DNA from: Tannerella sp.
Lineage (GTDB): Bacteria > Bacteroidota > Bacteroidia > Bacteroidales > Tannerellaceae
DNA length: 12,051 nucleotides
Assembly: GCA_031269635.1 (NCBI GenBank)
Contig: JAISYY010000059.1
Span: 1-12,051, forward strand
Direction: 5' to 3'
Shown here: positions 7,122 through 12,051 of the stretch, in pieces
Layout of the letters: the number at the start of each line of letters is the position of its first letter
How positions within the stretch are numbered: position 1 is the first letter of the stretch
Notes under the pieces: model-generated
The model's database searches: none
Told to the model about the DNA's origin: nothing
The model's input: the letters and a program-made list of their open reading frames with translations, nothing else
Translations under genes and position numbers: made by a program

Positions 7122-8441
7122 TTACATGCCGCTGAAATCCACGTCGTCGAACAGCAGGGAAGGAATCCGCCAGCTTGAGGTCAGGCGGGCGTCGTTGCCG
7201 GCTTCGACAAAGTTGTTCCATAACGAAATCATGTTGCCCGTGATATTCATTTCGCTTACGGGTTGCGTTGTTTTCCCGTTTTCGATAAGGAATCCTTCGA
7301 TGCCGTAGGAGAAATCGCCCGTTGTCGGGTTGCAGTTTCCACCGTTGAAGCCTGTCACTAAGATACCCTTATGGACGGAGGCCACGAGGCCGTTCACGTC
7401 TTTCGCGCCGGGAGGCATCGTCAGTATGGAAGGCGAACCGACCGTTTGCGGCGTCTCAAGTTTGTTGGCGTAGTAGGTATCTATATAATAGGTATTCAGT
7501 ACGCCTGCATCGAAGACGCTTATCTTCCGCGTTGCAATACCTTCGCTGTCGAAATAACGCGCCCCGGACGACCGGATAAGATGCGGTTCGTCGACGACCG
7601 TCATTTTGCCGCCGAACACTTTTTCCCCCTTCTTATTGATAAGGAACGAGTTCTTCTGCTGTATGGCCGAGCCGTTGATAGCGCTGATGACGGGCGACAG
7701 CAGGCGTGTCGAATTCATAAAATCGACCACCATCGGCATTTTTGCCGAATCCGTTTTCTTCTGGCCTAACTTGCTCAACGAACGTTCGAGCGCTTTCCGG
7801 CCTATCCCGTCTTTCTTCAGTTCGTCGTAGAATAAGGACGATTCATACCAGTATGAACTCGGACGGGCGTCGCCTTCGCCTTTTATGCTGGCTGTTCCCA
7901 CGAGCGAGAAATAGGAGTTGGACGATTCGCCTTCAAACCCGTTGCTCGCCAGGCGGTAGCTGAAACTGTCGCTGTCGGAATAAGACGAGCCTGACGATAC
8001 GATGCGGCTGTCTTTACCCATAATCTCGTCGCAGACCTTCATCGCGAGCGCCACCTTGCCATCCGGCTGTATGCTGTCGAACGCCTTATCGTAGAGCTGG
8101 AGGTCAGCGCCTCCGCCTTTATAATACAAGGAAGCGTCGGGCAAGGTACGCGCCTTGTCTTCCGCCAGGTAGCGGATGGAGTCGATACCGTTCCGGATGA
8201 ACCGTTCAAGCTCCTTTTTATCGAGGCGGTTTGTCGATATGGAGCCGAAGCGTCCGTCAACGAAGAGCTGTATCGAGAGGCCGTTTTCGGTCGATTGTTG
8301 CAGGCTGTCAATCTTCATGTCGCGTATTTCGAACGAAGCGCTCGAATTGTTATAGAGACTCAGGCGCGCGTTCCGGCAGCCGTTTTTAAGGGCATATTCC
8401 ATCGCCCACCGCGCCAATTCTTTCTGTTTATCTGTTATCAT
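7122..8441 (-). CDS. tldE: TldE/PmbA-family subunit of TldD/E protease
   Basis: The partner subunit of the TldD/TldE metalloprotease, which in E. coli digests unfolded peptides, cleaves the microcin B17 leader and affects CcdA stability. The 439-residue product matches the PmbA/TldE layout. It has an N-terminal alpha/beta domain (residues 1-190), a central beta region, and a C-terminal signature GFNGGNCNPTTGDFSYGIEG (364-383), then FLIENGKTTQPVSEMNITGN (384-403). As in the family, it lacks the HExxxH zinc motif; the equivalent stretch is LSPVISAINGSA (248-259). No signal peptide or membrane segment is seen, unlike the TldD encoded just before it. The start is supported by a strong AGGAGGAG (8451-8458) nine bases upstream, inside the 3' end of tldD, and only one base separates the TldD stop from this ATG. 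Translational coupling and a heterodimer follow from that. Confidence 0.93.
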   Translation of the reverse strand: MITDKQKELARWAMEYALKNGCRNARLSLYNNSSASFEIRDMKIDSLQQSTENGLSIQLFVDGRFGSISTNRLDKKELERFIRNGIDSIRYLAEDKARTLPDASLYYKGGGADLQLYDKAFDSIQPDGKVALAMKVCDEIMGKDSRIVSSGSSYSDSDSFSYRLASNGFEGESSNSYFSLVGTASIKGEGDARPSSYWYESSLFYDELKKDGIGRKALERSLSKLGQKKTDSAKMPMVVDFMNSTRLLSPVISAINGSAIQQKNSFLINKKGEKVFGGKMTVVDEPHLIRSSGARYFDSEGIATRKISVFDAGVLNTYYIDTYYANKLETPQTVGSPSILTMPPGAKDVNGLVASVHKGILVTGFNGGNCNPTTGDFSYGIEGFLIENGKTTQPVSEMNITGNMISLWNNFVEAGNDARLTSSWRIPSLLFDDVDFSGM

Positions 8442-8442
8442 A

Positions 8443-9975
8443 TTAACTTTCTCCTCCTACTGTAAGTTTACTGACTAACGCCGACGGCATCCCGAGCGTG
8501 ACGGGGCATGACTGGCCGTCTTTGCCGCACGTCCACGAACTTTCGTCCATTTTGAAGTTTGAACCGATCATGGTAATATCGGCCAGCGCTTTCGGCCCGT
8601 TTCCTATAATATTTATATCCTTGATGGGCTGTGTAAGTTTCCCGTTCTCGATAAGGTAGCCGTTTTTGACGAAGAATGTAAAGTCGCCGGCGCCGATCTG
8701 CACCTGTCCGTTCGTGAAGTTCGACACATACACGCCGTTTTTCACGGAAGCGATGATTTCATCTTCGCTGTATTTCCCGGCCTCCATGTATGTGGCGCGC
8801 ATGCGCGGTATGGGTATGCTGCGGAACGATTCGCGCCGTCCGTTGCCGGTCGGCGCGACGCCGTAGAACCCGGCGCTTATGCGGTCGTGCAGGTAACTTG
8901 TCAGCGTTCCTTCGCGGACGATGTACGTTTTCTGTCCTTCGACGCCTTCGTCGTCGATATTGACTGCCCCGCGGTTAAACGGGATGGTGCCGTCGTCGAC
9001 GATATTGATGTTTGCATCGCAGACTTTCGTGTGCAACTTGTCGGCGAAGATCGACGTATTCTTCCGGTTGAAATCCGCTTCGAAAGCATGACCGATCGCT
9101 TCATGGAGCAATATGCCCGATCCCCCGGCTCCCATTACGACGGGCATTTCGCCGCCTTTAGGCTTGACGGAACGGAACAGGATGGCGGTCTTTTCGACGG
9201 CTTCGTTCACAAGCGTATCAATCAGTCCGTCGGAGAGGAACTCCGCACCCATGCGCAAAGCCCGCGACGAGTTGTTGCTTTCCGTCCGTTCGCCGTCAAT
9301 CATGATGCACTGTGCGCCGATAACGGCCATCGGGCGGTAATCGTAGTAACACCGGCCTTCGGAGCTGCAGAACAGGATGTGCGAGGTACTGTCGTTAAAC
9401 CAGGCCGCTACCTTTGCCACCCGTCCGTCCGCCGCAAATATTTTATCGTTAATTTTTTGCAGGTACGGCATTTTGGCATTTACGGCCACGTCTTCCCAGG
9501 CGGTTTTTATATCATACCTGCTGTTTTTCACCTTTACCTCCGTCAGGGCGGCAGGCGCCGGTGTGGCGCTGCCGTTTGCAATGCGCGCCGCCGTGCGTGC
9601 CGCATTAAGCATGTCTTCAAGCGTGACGTTTTCGACGTAAGCATATCCCGTCTGGTCGCCGGCGACGACCCTTACGCCCATTCCGAAATCAATATTCGAA
9701 TACGTGCGGTTCACGGCGCCGTCCTGGAGGCTGATATTGTTCGAAAACGTATGTTCAAAAAACAAGTCGGCATAGTTACCCCCCTTTTCAAGCGCCGCCG
9801 CGAGCGTCCGGCGCAACAGGTTTTCGGTAACACCGAAATGATCCATGGCAAAACGCATCGCGGCCGAGTCGTCATTTCCCCCGTCCGTCGCGTTACCGCT
9901 AAACATTGCAGGCGCAGCTAATGACCCTAACATAAGCCCTCCCGCTTTAATAAACTCTCTCCGGTTAAATCCCAT
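8443..9975 (-). CDS. tldD: TldD-family zinc metalloprotease with Tat signal
   Basis: The catalytic subunit of TldD/TldE. With the start at 9975 (510 residues) the protein opens MGFNRREFIKAGGLMLGSLA, a typical twin-arginine signal (RR at 5-6) with an Ala-rich hydrophobic stretch and likely cleavage after about residue 25. The zinc motif HEAIGHAFEAD starts at residue 291 (His291, Glu292, His296). The C-terminal TWTCGK-like segment is present as SSWTCGKDGQSCPVTLGMP, with Cys483 the likely further ligand, and it ends KLTVGGES. The frame stays open upstream to a TTG at 10023, but that would include the -7 promoter box, so 9975 is preferred. An exact Bacteroides promoter lies at 10009-10040, giving a leader near 27 nt. 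tldE follows after one base. The exported form is odd beside a TldE without signal. A decayed copy of the first 69 or so codons lies at 11086-11390. Confidence 0.93.
   Translation of the reverse strand: MGFNRREFIKAGGLMLGSLAAPAMFSGNATDGGNDDSAAMRFAMDHFGVTENLLRRTLAAALEKGGNYADLFFEHTFSNNISLQDGAVNRTYSNIDFGMGVRVVAGDQTGYAYVENVTLEDMLNAARTAARIANGSATPAPAALTEVKVKNSRYDIKTAWEDVAVNAKMPYLQKINDKIFAADGRVAKVAAWFNDSTSHILFCSSEGRCYYDYRPMAVIGAQCIMIDGERTESNNSSRALRMGAEFLSDGLIDTLVNEAVEKTAILFRSVKPKGGEMPVVMGAGGSGILLHEAIGHAFEADFNRKNTSIFADKLHTKVCDANINIVDDGTIPFNRGAVNIDDEGVEGQKTYIVREGTLTSYLHDRISAGFYGVAPTGNGRRESFRSIPIPRMRATYMEAGKYSEDEIIASVKNGVYVSNFTNGQVQIGAGDFTFFVKNGYLIENGKLTQPIKDINIIGNGPKALADITMIGSNFKMDESSWTCGKDGQSCPVTLGMPSALVSKLTVGGES
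8451..8458 (-). promoter_or_regulatory. strong Shine-Dalgarno for tldE
   Basis: The minus strand reads AGGAGGAG nine bases before the tldE ATG, within the last tldD codons. Such a full match is unusual in this window, where most genes have weak sites, and it fixes the tldE start at 8441. Confidence 0.75.
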
Positions 9976-10008
9976 AGCTGTTGAATAAAAATAGTTTGTT
10001 TCATAGCG

Positions 10009-10040
10009 GCAAAGATAATGCAAGTTCCGGATAAAACAAA
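10009..10040 (-). promoter_or_regulatory. tldD promoter (Bacteroides -33/-7)
   Basis: The minus strand reads TTTG (10040-10037), 19 bases of spacer, then TATCTTTG (10017-10010). That is the exact TTTG-N19-TAnnTTTG arrangement of the Bacteroides housekeeping promoter. The predicted start of transcription lies about 27 nt before the ATG at 9975. Confidence 0.75.
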
Positions 10041-10049
10041 ATAAAGTTG

Positions 10050-10073
10050 CTCCCGTGTCGGGAGGTGTCCTCC
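10050..10073 (-). terminator. terminator after DUF1080 gene, with competing hairpin
   Basis: CTCCCG/CGGGAG arms around a three-base loop (10050-10064) are followed on the minus strand by CAACTTTATTTTGTTTTATC, a T-rich tract, so this is probably the terminator of the DUF1080 gene. Overlapping it, GGAGG/CCTCC (10061-10073) forms an alternative hairpin. The shared segment cannot pair in both at once. The T-rich tract also contains the TTTG used as the tldD -33 element. Confidence 0.6.
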
Positions 10074-10136
10074 GTTATTTGACTGCGTCGATTTTCAATT
10101 CGGATTGTCGCACCGCGTAACTTACCCGGTGTTCAC

Positions 10137-10901
10137 TTACTTCAGCGGCAGCAAGTCCACCGTTTTATAGTAAATCTCGGCGGCTTCGAGTTGCAGCAGT
10201 ATTTTTCCTTCGGTCACGCTCAGGTTGTATGCCCGGTTCACCAGATGTCCGTTCACGTAATGTTCCGACTTGTCGTCGTAGCATATCACTTCGATGGTAT
10301 TCCATTCCGGTACGGGATTTTCGAAGTTTGCCGAACGGACAATTCTCACCTGCGGGTCATTGCCGGCGTCTCTGTTCGGCGAGTCGGCGGTAGTTCCGCC
10401 TACCAGCCAGTAATCGCCGCAATCGCCTTCCTGAATCTGACATTCGATGGATACAGGCCACAGGATGTTTTTCGCCGTATCGGGAAAATGATACAAGACG
10501 CCGCTGTCACGCGGCCCGCCTTCACGCGGCGGGTATTTCTTTTCTCCCCAGCGGAACACGATTTTAAGGTAATAGTTCCGGTAAGAATCGTTTGTACAGA
10601 TATAACCCATCGGTTCGCCGTTGAAATGCAGTGTACCGTCTTCTACCGGAAACTGCTTTTCCACATCGTTGTTCTTCCCGTACTTTTGGGTAAAGGTATA
10701 CCAGCCGGACAAATCCCTGCCGTTGAACAGGGCAATCCATTCGACATTTCCGCCGGTAAGTTTCGTGAACGATACCTTTTCGGAATGATTTTGCAGTATT
10801 TCGGGGATTTCCTGCCGGACGCCGGCCGTTTCCTGCTTCTTTTGCGAACAGGCAAAAGTTAAAAAAATAAGTGCGCAGCCAATAATTTGATAGGATGTCA
10901 T
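10137..10901 (-). CDS. DUF1080 (3-keto-disaccharide hydrolase-like) lipoprotein
   Basis: A 254-residue protein with a lipoprotein-type N-terminus (hydrophobic IIGCALIFLTFAC, Cys18). The lipobox LTFAC is less canonical than LAAC but acceptable for this phylum. SQKKQE follows, which may serve in surface export. Residues about 55-254 carry features of the DUF1080 family (PF06439), a concanavalin-like beta-sandwich found in secreted sugar-acting proteins. These are ALFNGRDLSGWYTF (57-70), a region with GGPRDSGVLYHF (128-139), PVSIECQIQEGDCGDYW (149-165), and a C-terminal strand set with HYVNGHLVNRA. Some members hydrolyse 3-keto-glycosides; whether this one is catalytic or only binds sugar cannot be told. 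It has its own -7 box (10950-10958) and a terminator downstream, so it is probably monocistronic. It is flanked by the two copies of the tldD 5' block. Confidence 0.85.
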   Translation of the reverse strand: MTSYQIIGCALIFLTFACSQKKQETAGVRQEIPEILQNHSEKVSFTKLTGGNVEWIALFNGRDLSGWYTFTQKYGKNNDVEKQFPVEDGTLHFNGEPMGYICTNDSYRNYYLKIVFRWGEKKYPPREGGPRDSGVLYHFPDTAKNILWPVSIECQIQEGDCGDYWLVGGTTADSPNRDAGNDPQVRIVRSANFENPVPEWNTIEVICYDDKSEHYVNGHLVNRAYNLSVTEGKILLQLEAAEIYYKTVDLLPLK

Positions 10902-10949
10902 GATAAAAAAAGATTTTAATATATTTAATTCAATTTGATTATTTCGGAA

Positions 10950-10958
10950 GCAAAGATA
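10950..10958 (-). promoter_or_regulatory. Bacteroidetes -7 box for DUF1080 gene
   Basis: The minus strand reads TATCTTTGC, an exact TAnnTTTG match, about 50 bases before the start codon at 10901. A TTTG at 10975-10972 is too close (13 bases) for the usual -33 spacing. Confidence 0.6.
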
Positions 10959-10988
10959 TGAAAATATTTTCCAAAAATTTTACTACTA

Positions 10989-11014
10989 ACCGACAAATCT
11001 GAAAATTTGTCGGT
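10989..11014. repeat. perfect inverted repeat
   Basis: Ten-base arms ACCGACAAAT / ATTTGTCGGT enclose CTGAAA. The palindrome CGGTACCG overlaps its right end (11011-11018). The hairpin lies between the DUF1080 promoter and the decayed tldD copy, and the minus-strand bases after it are AT-rich, so it may be a terminator for minus-strand transcription entering from the right. It could also be a remnant of the rearrangement that placed the copy here. Confidence 0.6.
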
Positions 11015-11085
11015 ACCGGTCTGTTCATCTATCTGATTTTTAGCGGTCTGATTTTTTATGGATACACTGCCGTCAACGTTAATGC

Positions 11086-11390
11086 CGGCATAGTTCCCCC
11101 CCCCTTTTTCAAGCGCCGCCGCGGGCGTCCGGCGCAACAGGTTTCCGGTAACACCGAAATGATCCATGGCAACACGCATCGCGGCCGAGGCGTCATTTCC
11201 CCCGCCCGTCGCGTCACCGCCAAACATCGCAGGCGCCTGACATAAGCCCTCCCGCTTTAATAAAATCTCTCCGGTTAAATGCCGCAGCTGTTGAATAAAA
11301 ACAGTTTGTTTCATAGCGGTAAAGATAATGCAAGTCCCCGGATAAAACAACATAAAACGGCTCCTGCGTAAGGATGTTTCCTCCGTTATT
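11086..11390 (-). pseudogene. decayed partial copy of tldD 5' end
   Basis: A second copy of the tldD promoter, signal peptide and first codons, same orientation as the gene. Compared with the intact block (9768-10079), the start codon ATG has become GCG. The -7 TATCTTTG is now TATCTTTA and the -33 TTTG is GTTG. An 11-bp deletion within the signal peptide shifts the frame, and three bases are added in the C/T run near 11097-11110. The RR pair survives (FNRRDFIKAGG) and the matching part after the deletion (MFGGDATGGGND onward) is still open, continuing past the breakpoint into unrelated sequence as a 142-codon chimeric frame from 11353 to 10925. The rest of tldD, including the zinc site, is absent. 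No function is expected. The neighbouring 11391-11526 stretch is AT-rich and holds only the plus-strand -7-like box. Confidence 0.88.
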
Positions 11391-11497
11391 CGTACATGAA
11401 AGTAAAAAAAATGACCTTTTTAATGCCAAAAATATAAAAAAACATAATTCTCTTGCAATAATTTTGTCAATATTCATTACAGTTAAGAAATATAACA

Positions 11498-11505
11498 TAT
11501 CTTTG
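11498..11505 (+). promoter_or_regulatory. plus-strand -7 box before the repeat-bearing frame
   Basis: TATCTTTG, followed by C, is an exact TAnnTTTG match on the plus strand within an AT-rich region, 21 bases before the ATG at 11527. No good TTTG is present 19-21 bases upstream. It is the only plus-strand promoter-like signal noticed on the right side. Confidence 0.45.
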
Positions 11506-11526
11506 CCCGTCAATAATGAAACAATT

Positions 11527-12051
11527 ATGTTATTAAAATTAACGGCTTCCGAATATCCGCCCTTTCCACTCCGGGAAAACGGCAATAATCAGCCTTGCCA
11601 CTCCGCCCGAATATATGGAGAGGGGAGGGAGGTAAGCCTTTCTATTTTAATTATTTACGCAATCATCCGGCGCTGCCTCTCCGCTATAAGCGGAAAAGAT
11701 ACGGCACTTTCGTCCGGTCAAACGGCGCCGCCGGCATCCACGCATACAACACATTATACATCCCTGCAATCCCCGGCACCCCTGCCGGAGTTTCTGCTTT
11801 TCCGCCGGAATGTGCGGGACGTTTGCCTTCTAACATCGCTTCGTCCCGCGAAGCGCCGGGACGCCGTCCGAAGCGTCGGATTTCATGTCGCCGTCTCCCG
11901 GAGGCGATCCGGAGCTTCGGATTCCATGAATAGGGGGATAAAAATGGTTGCATCGGCTTCGGATTCCATGAATCAGGGTATAAAAATGCTTTCCGAAGCG
12001 TCGAATTTCATGAATCAAGGTATAAAAACGCTTTCCGAAGCGTCGGATCCC
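11527..12051 (+). CDS. partial open frame ending in 14-residue repeats, unknown
   Basis: Reading from the ATG at 11527 gives 175 codons without a stop to the window edge; the end is outside the window. I do not recognise the product. Residues 1-130 (MLLKLTASEYPPFPLREN onward) are rich in Ser, Thr, Pro and Arg with few acidic residues, which is not typical of a folded domain. From residue 131 it consists of 14-residue repeats with consensus SDSMNQGIKMLSEA (three full units, a fourth begun). Hydrophobic Met4, Ile8 and Leu11 fall at heptad-like spacing, so the repeat could form a coiled coil. A -7 box lies just upstream, but there is no Shine-Dalgarno. Other stop-poor frames overlap (plus strand 11595-11933, minus strand 11684-11953), so the coding frame, and even whether this is coding, is uncertain. 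Confidence 0.4.
   Translation, partial: MLLKLTASEYPPFPLRENGNNQPCHSARIYGEGREVSLSILIIYAIIRRCLSAISGKDTALSSGQTAPPASTHTTHYTSLQSPAPLPEFLLFRRNVRDVCLLTSLRPAKRRDAVRSVGFHVAVSRRRSGASDSMNRGIKMVASASDSMNQGIKMLSEASNFMNQGIKTLSEASDP
11837..11863. other. two overlapping, mutually exclusive hairpins
   Basis: CGCTTCG/CGAAGCG (11837-11843 with 11849-11855) and CGTCCCG/CGGGACG (11842-11848 with 11857-11863) both have perfect seven-base arms. They share bases, so only one can form at a time. They lie just before the tandem repeat. Confidence 0.45.
11917..12051. repeat. 42-bp tandem repeat, continuing past the window
   Basis: Units run 11917-11958, 11959-12000 and 12001-12042, with a fourth begun at 12043. Each starts TCGGATTCCATGAAT or a variant (TCGAATTTCATGAAT). 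The period is 42 bases, a multiple of three, so every frame repeats each 14 residues. A degenerate 41-base unit precedes them at 11876-11916. The unit junction TCCGAAGCGTCGGA is itself a small inverted repeat (TCCGA/TCGGA). Confidence 0.88.

Larger units (their letters stand above)
9768..10079 (-). repeat. intact copy of the duplicated tldD 5' block
   Basis: This stretch covers the first 69 or so codons of tldD, its promoter and part of the spacer to the DUF1080 gene. It is present again, about 90% identical by eye apart from indels, at 11086-11390 in the same orientation, about 1.0 kb away. The DUF1080 gene lies between the copies. Confidence 0.9.

Noticed and set aside
8887..9921. 344-codon plus-strand frame opposite tldD
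   Set aside because: It is a long antisense shadow of a well-supported gene with stop-poor codon usage; no domain or start signal is visible.
9976..10023. Upstream TTG start for tldD at 10023
   Set aside because: The added 16 residues would be encoded by DNA that contains the -7 box, and the ATG at 9975 gives a textbook Tat signal.
11684..11953. Minus-strand frame of 89 codons through the right tail
   Set aside because: It competes with the plus-strand frames in stop-poor DNA and has no promoter-like box nearby; left open rather than annotated.
11917..12051. CRISPR array
   Set aside because: The units are head-to-tail 42-bp repeats with no unique spacers, and no cas genes are present.
11086..12051. 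Diversity-generating retroelement (repeat pair as template/variable regions)
   Set aside because: No reverse transcriptase is seen, and the differences between the tldD copies are not concentrated at adenines.

Overview
The window looks like a chromosomal segment from a Bacteroidales (Bacteroidota) bacterium. Three things support this. Upstream regions repeatedly carry the Bacteroidetes-type -7 box TAnnTTTG, here usually TATCTTTGC. Shine-Dalgarno sequences are mostly weak. The genes themselves are of types common in that order: a clustered aconitase / isocitrate dehydrogenase / citrate synthase set, a Tat-signal TldD, a DUF1080 lipoprotein and a YhcH/YiaL protein. All intact genes lie on the minus strand, so transcription runs from high to low coordinates. 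No tRNA, rRNA or CRISPR array was seen.

Left edge (1-1420): a 3'-truncated fragment of an ISKra4-like transposase on the plus strand, then an unrecognised lipoprotein gene with a long leader. Central block (1421-6364): acn - icd - gltA, transcribed in that order. This is the oxidative arm from citrate to 2-oxoglutarate, the usual glutamate-precursor route in anaerobic Bacteroidales, and it is closed by a hairpin after gltA. The isocitrate dehydrogenase has E. coli-type catalytic residues, but every recognised NADP-binding position carries the NAD-type or a non-NADP residue. A YhcH/YiaL-family sugar-metabolism protein (6486-6938) follows, with its own upstream region.

Right-centre (7122-9975): a tldD-tldE pair with a one-base gap, an exact Bacteroides promoter upstream and a strong terminator downstream. 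TldD carries a twin-arginine signal and the HExxxH zinc motif. TldE has neither. Upstream lies a DUF1080 (3-keto-disaccharide hydrolase-like) lipoprotein (10137-10901).

Right edge (10902-12051): a rearranged region. It holds a decayed second copy (11086-11390) of the promoter, signal peptide and first codons of tldD. Its start codon and both promoter boxes are mutated and it has an 11-bp deletion. Beyond it a plus-strand promoter-like box leads into a reading frame with no stop up to the window edge, ending in a 42-bp tandem repeat (14 residues per unit). Hairpins with mutually exclusive pairing occur at 10050-10073 and 11837-11863. The least explained parts of the window are this repeat-bearing tail and the duplication beside it. 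No complete novel defence or mobile system is visible.
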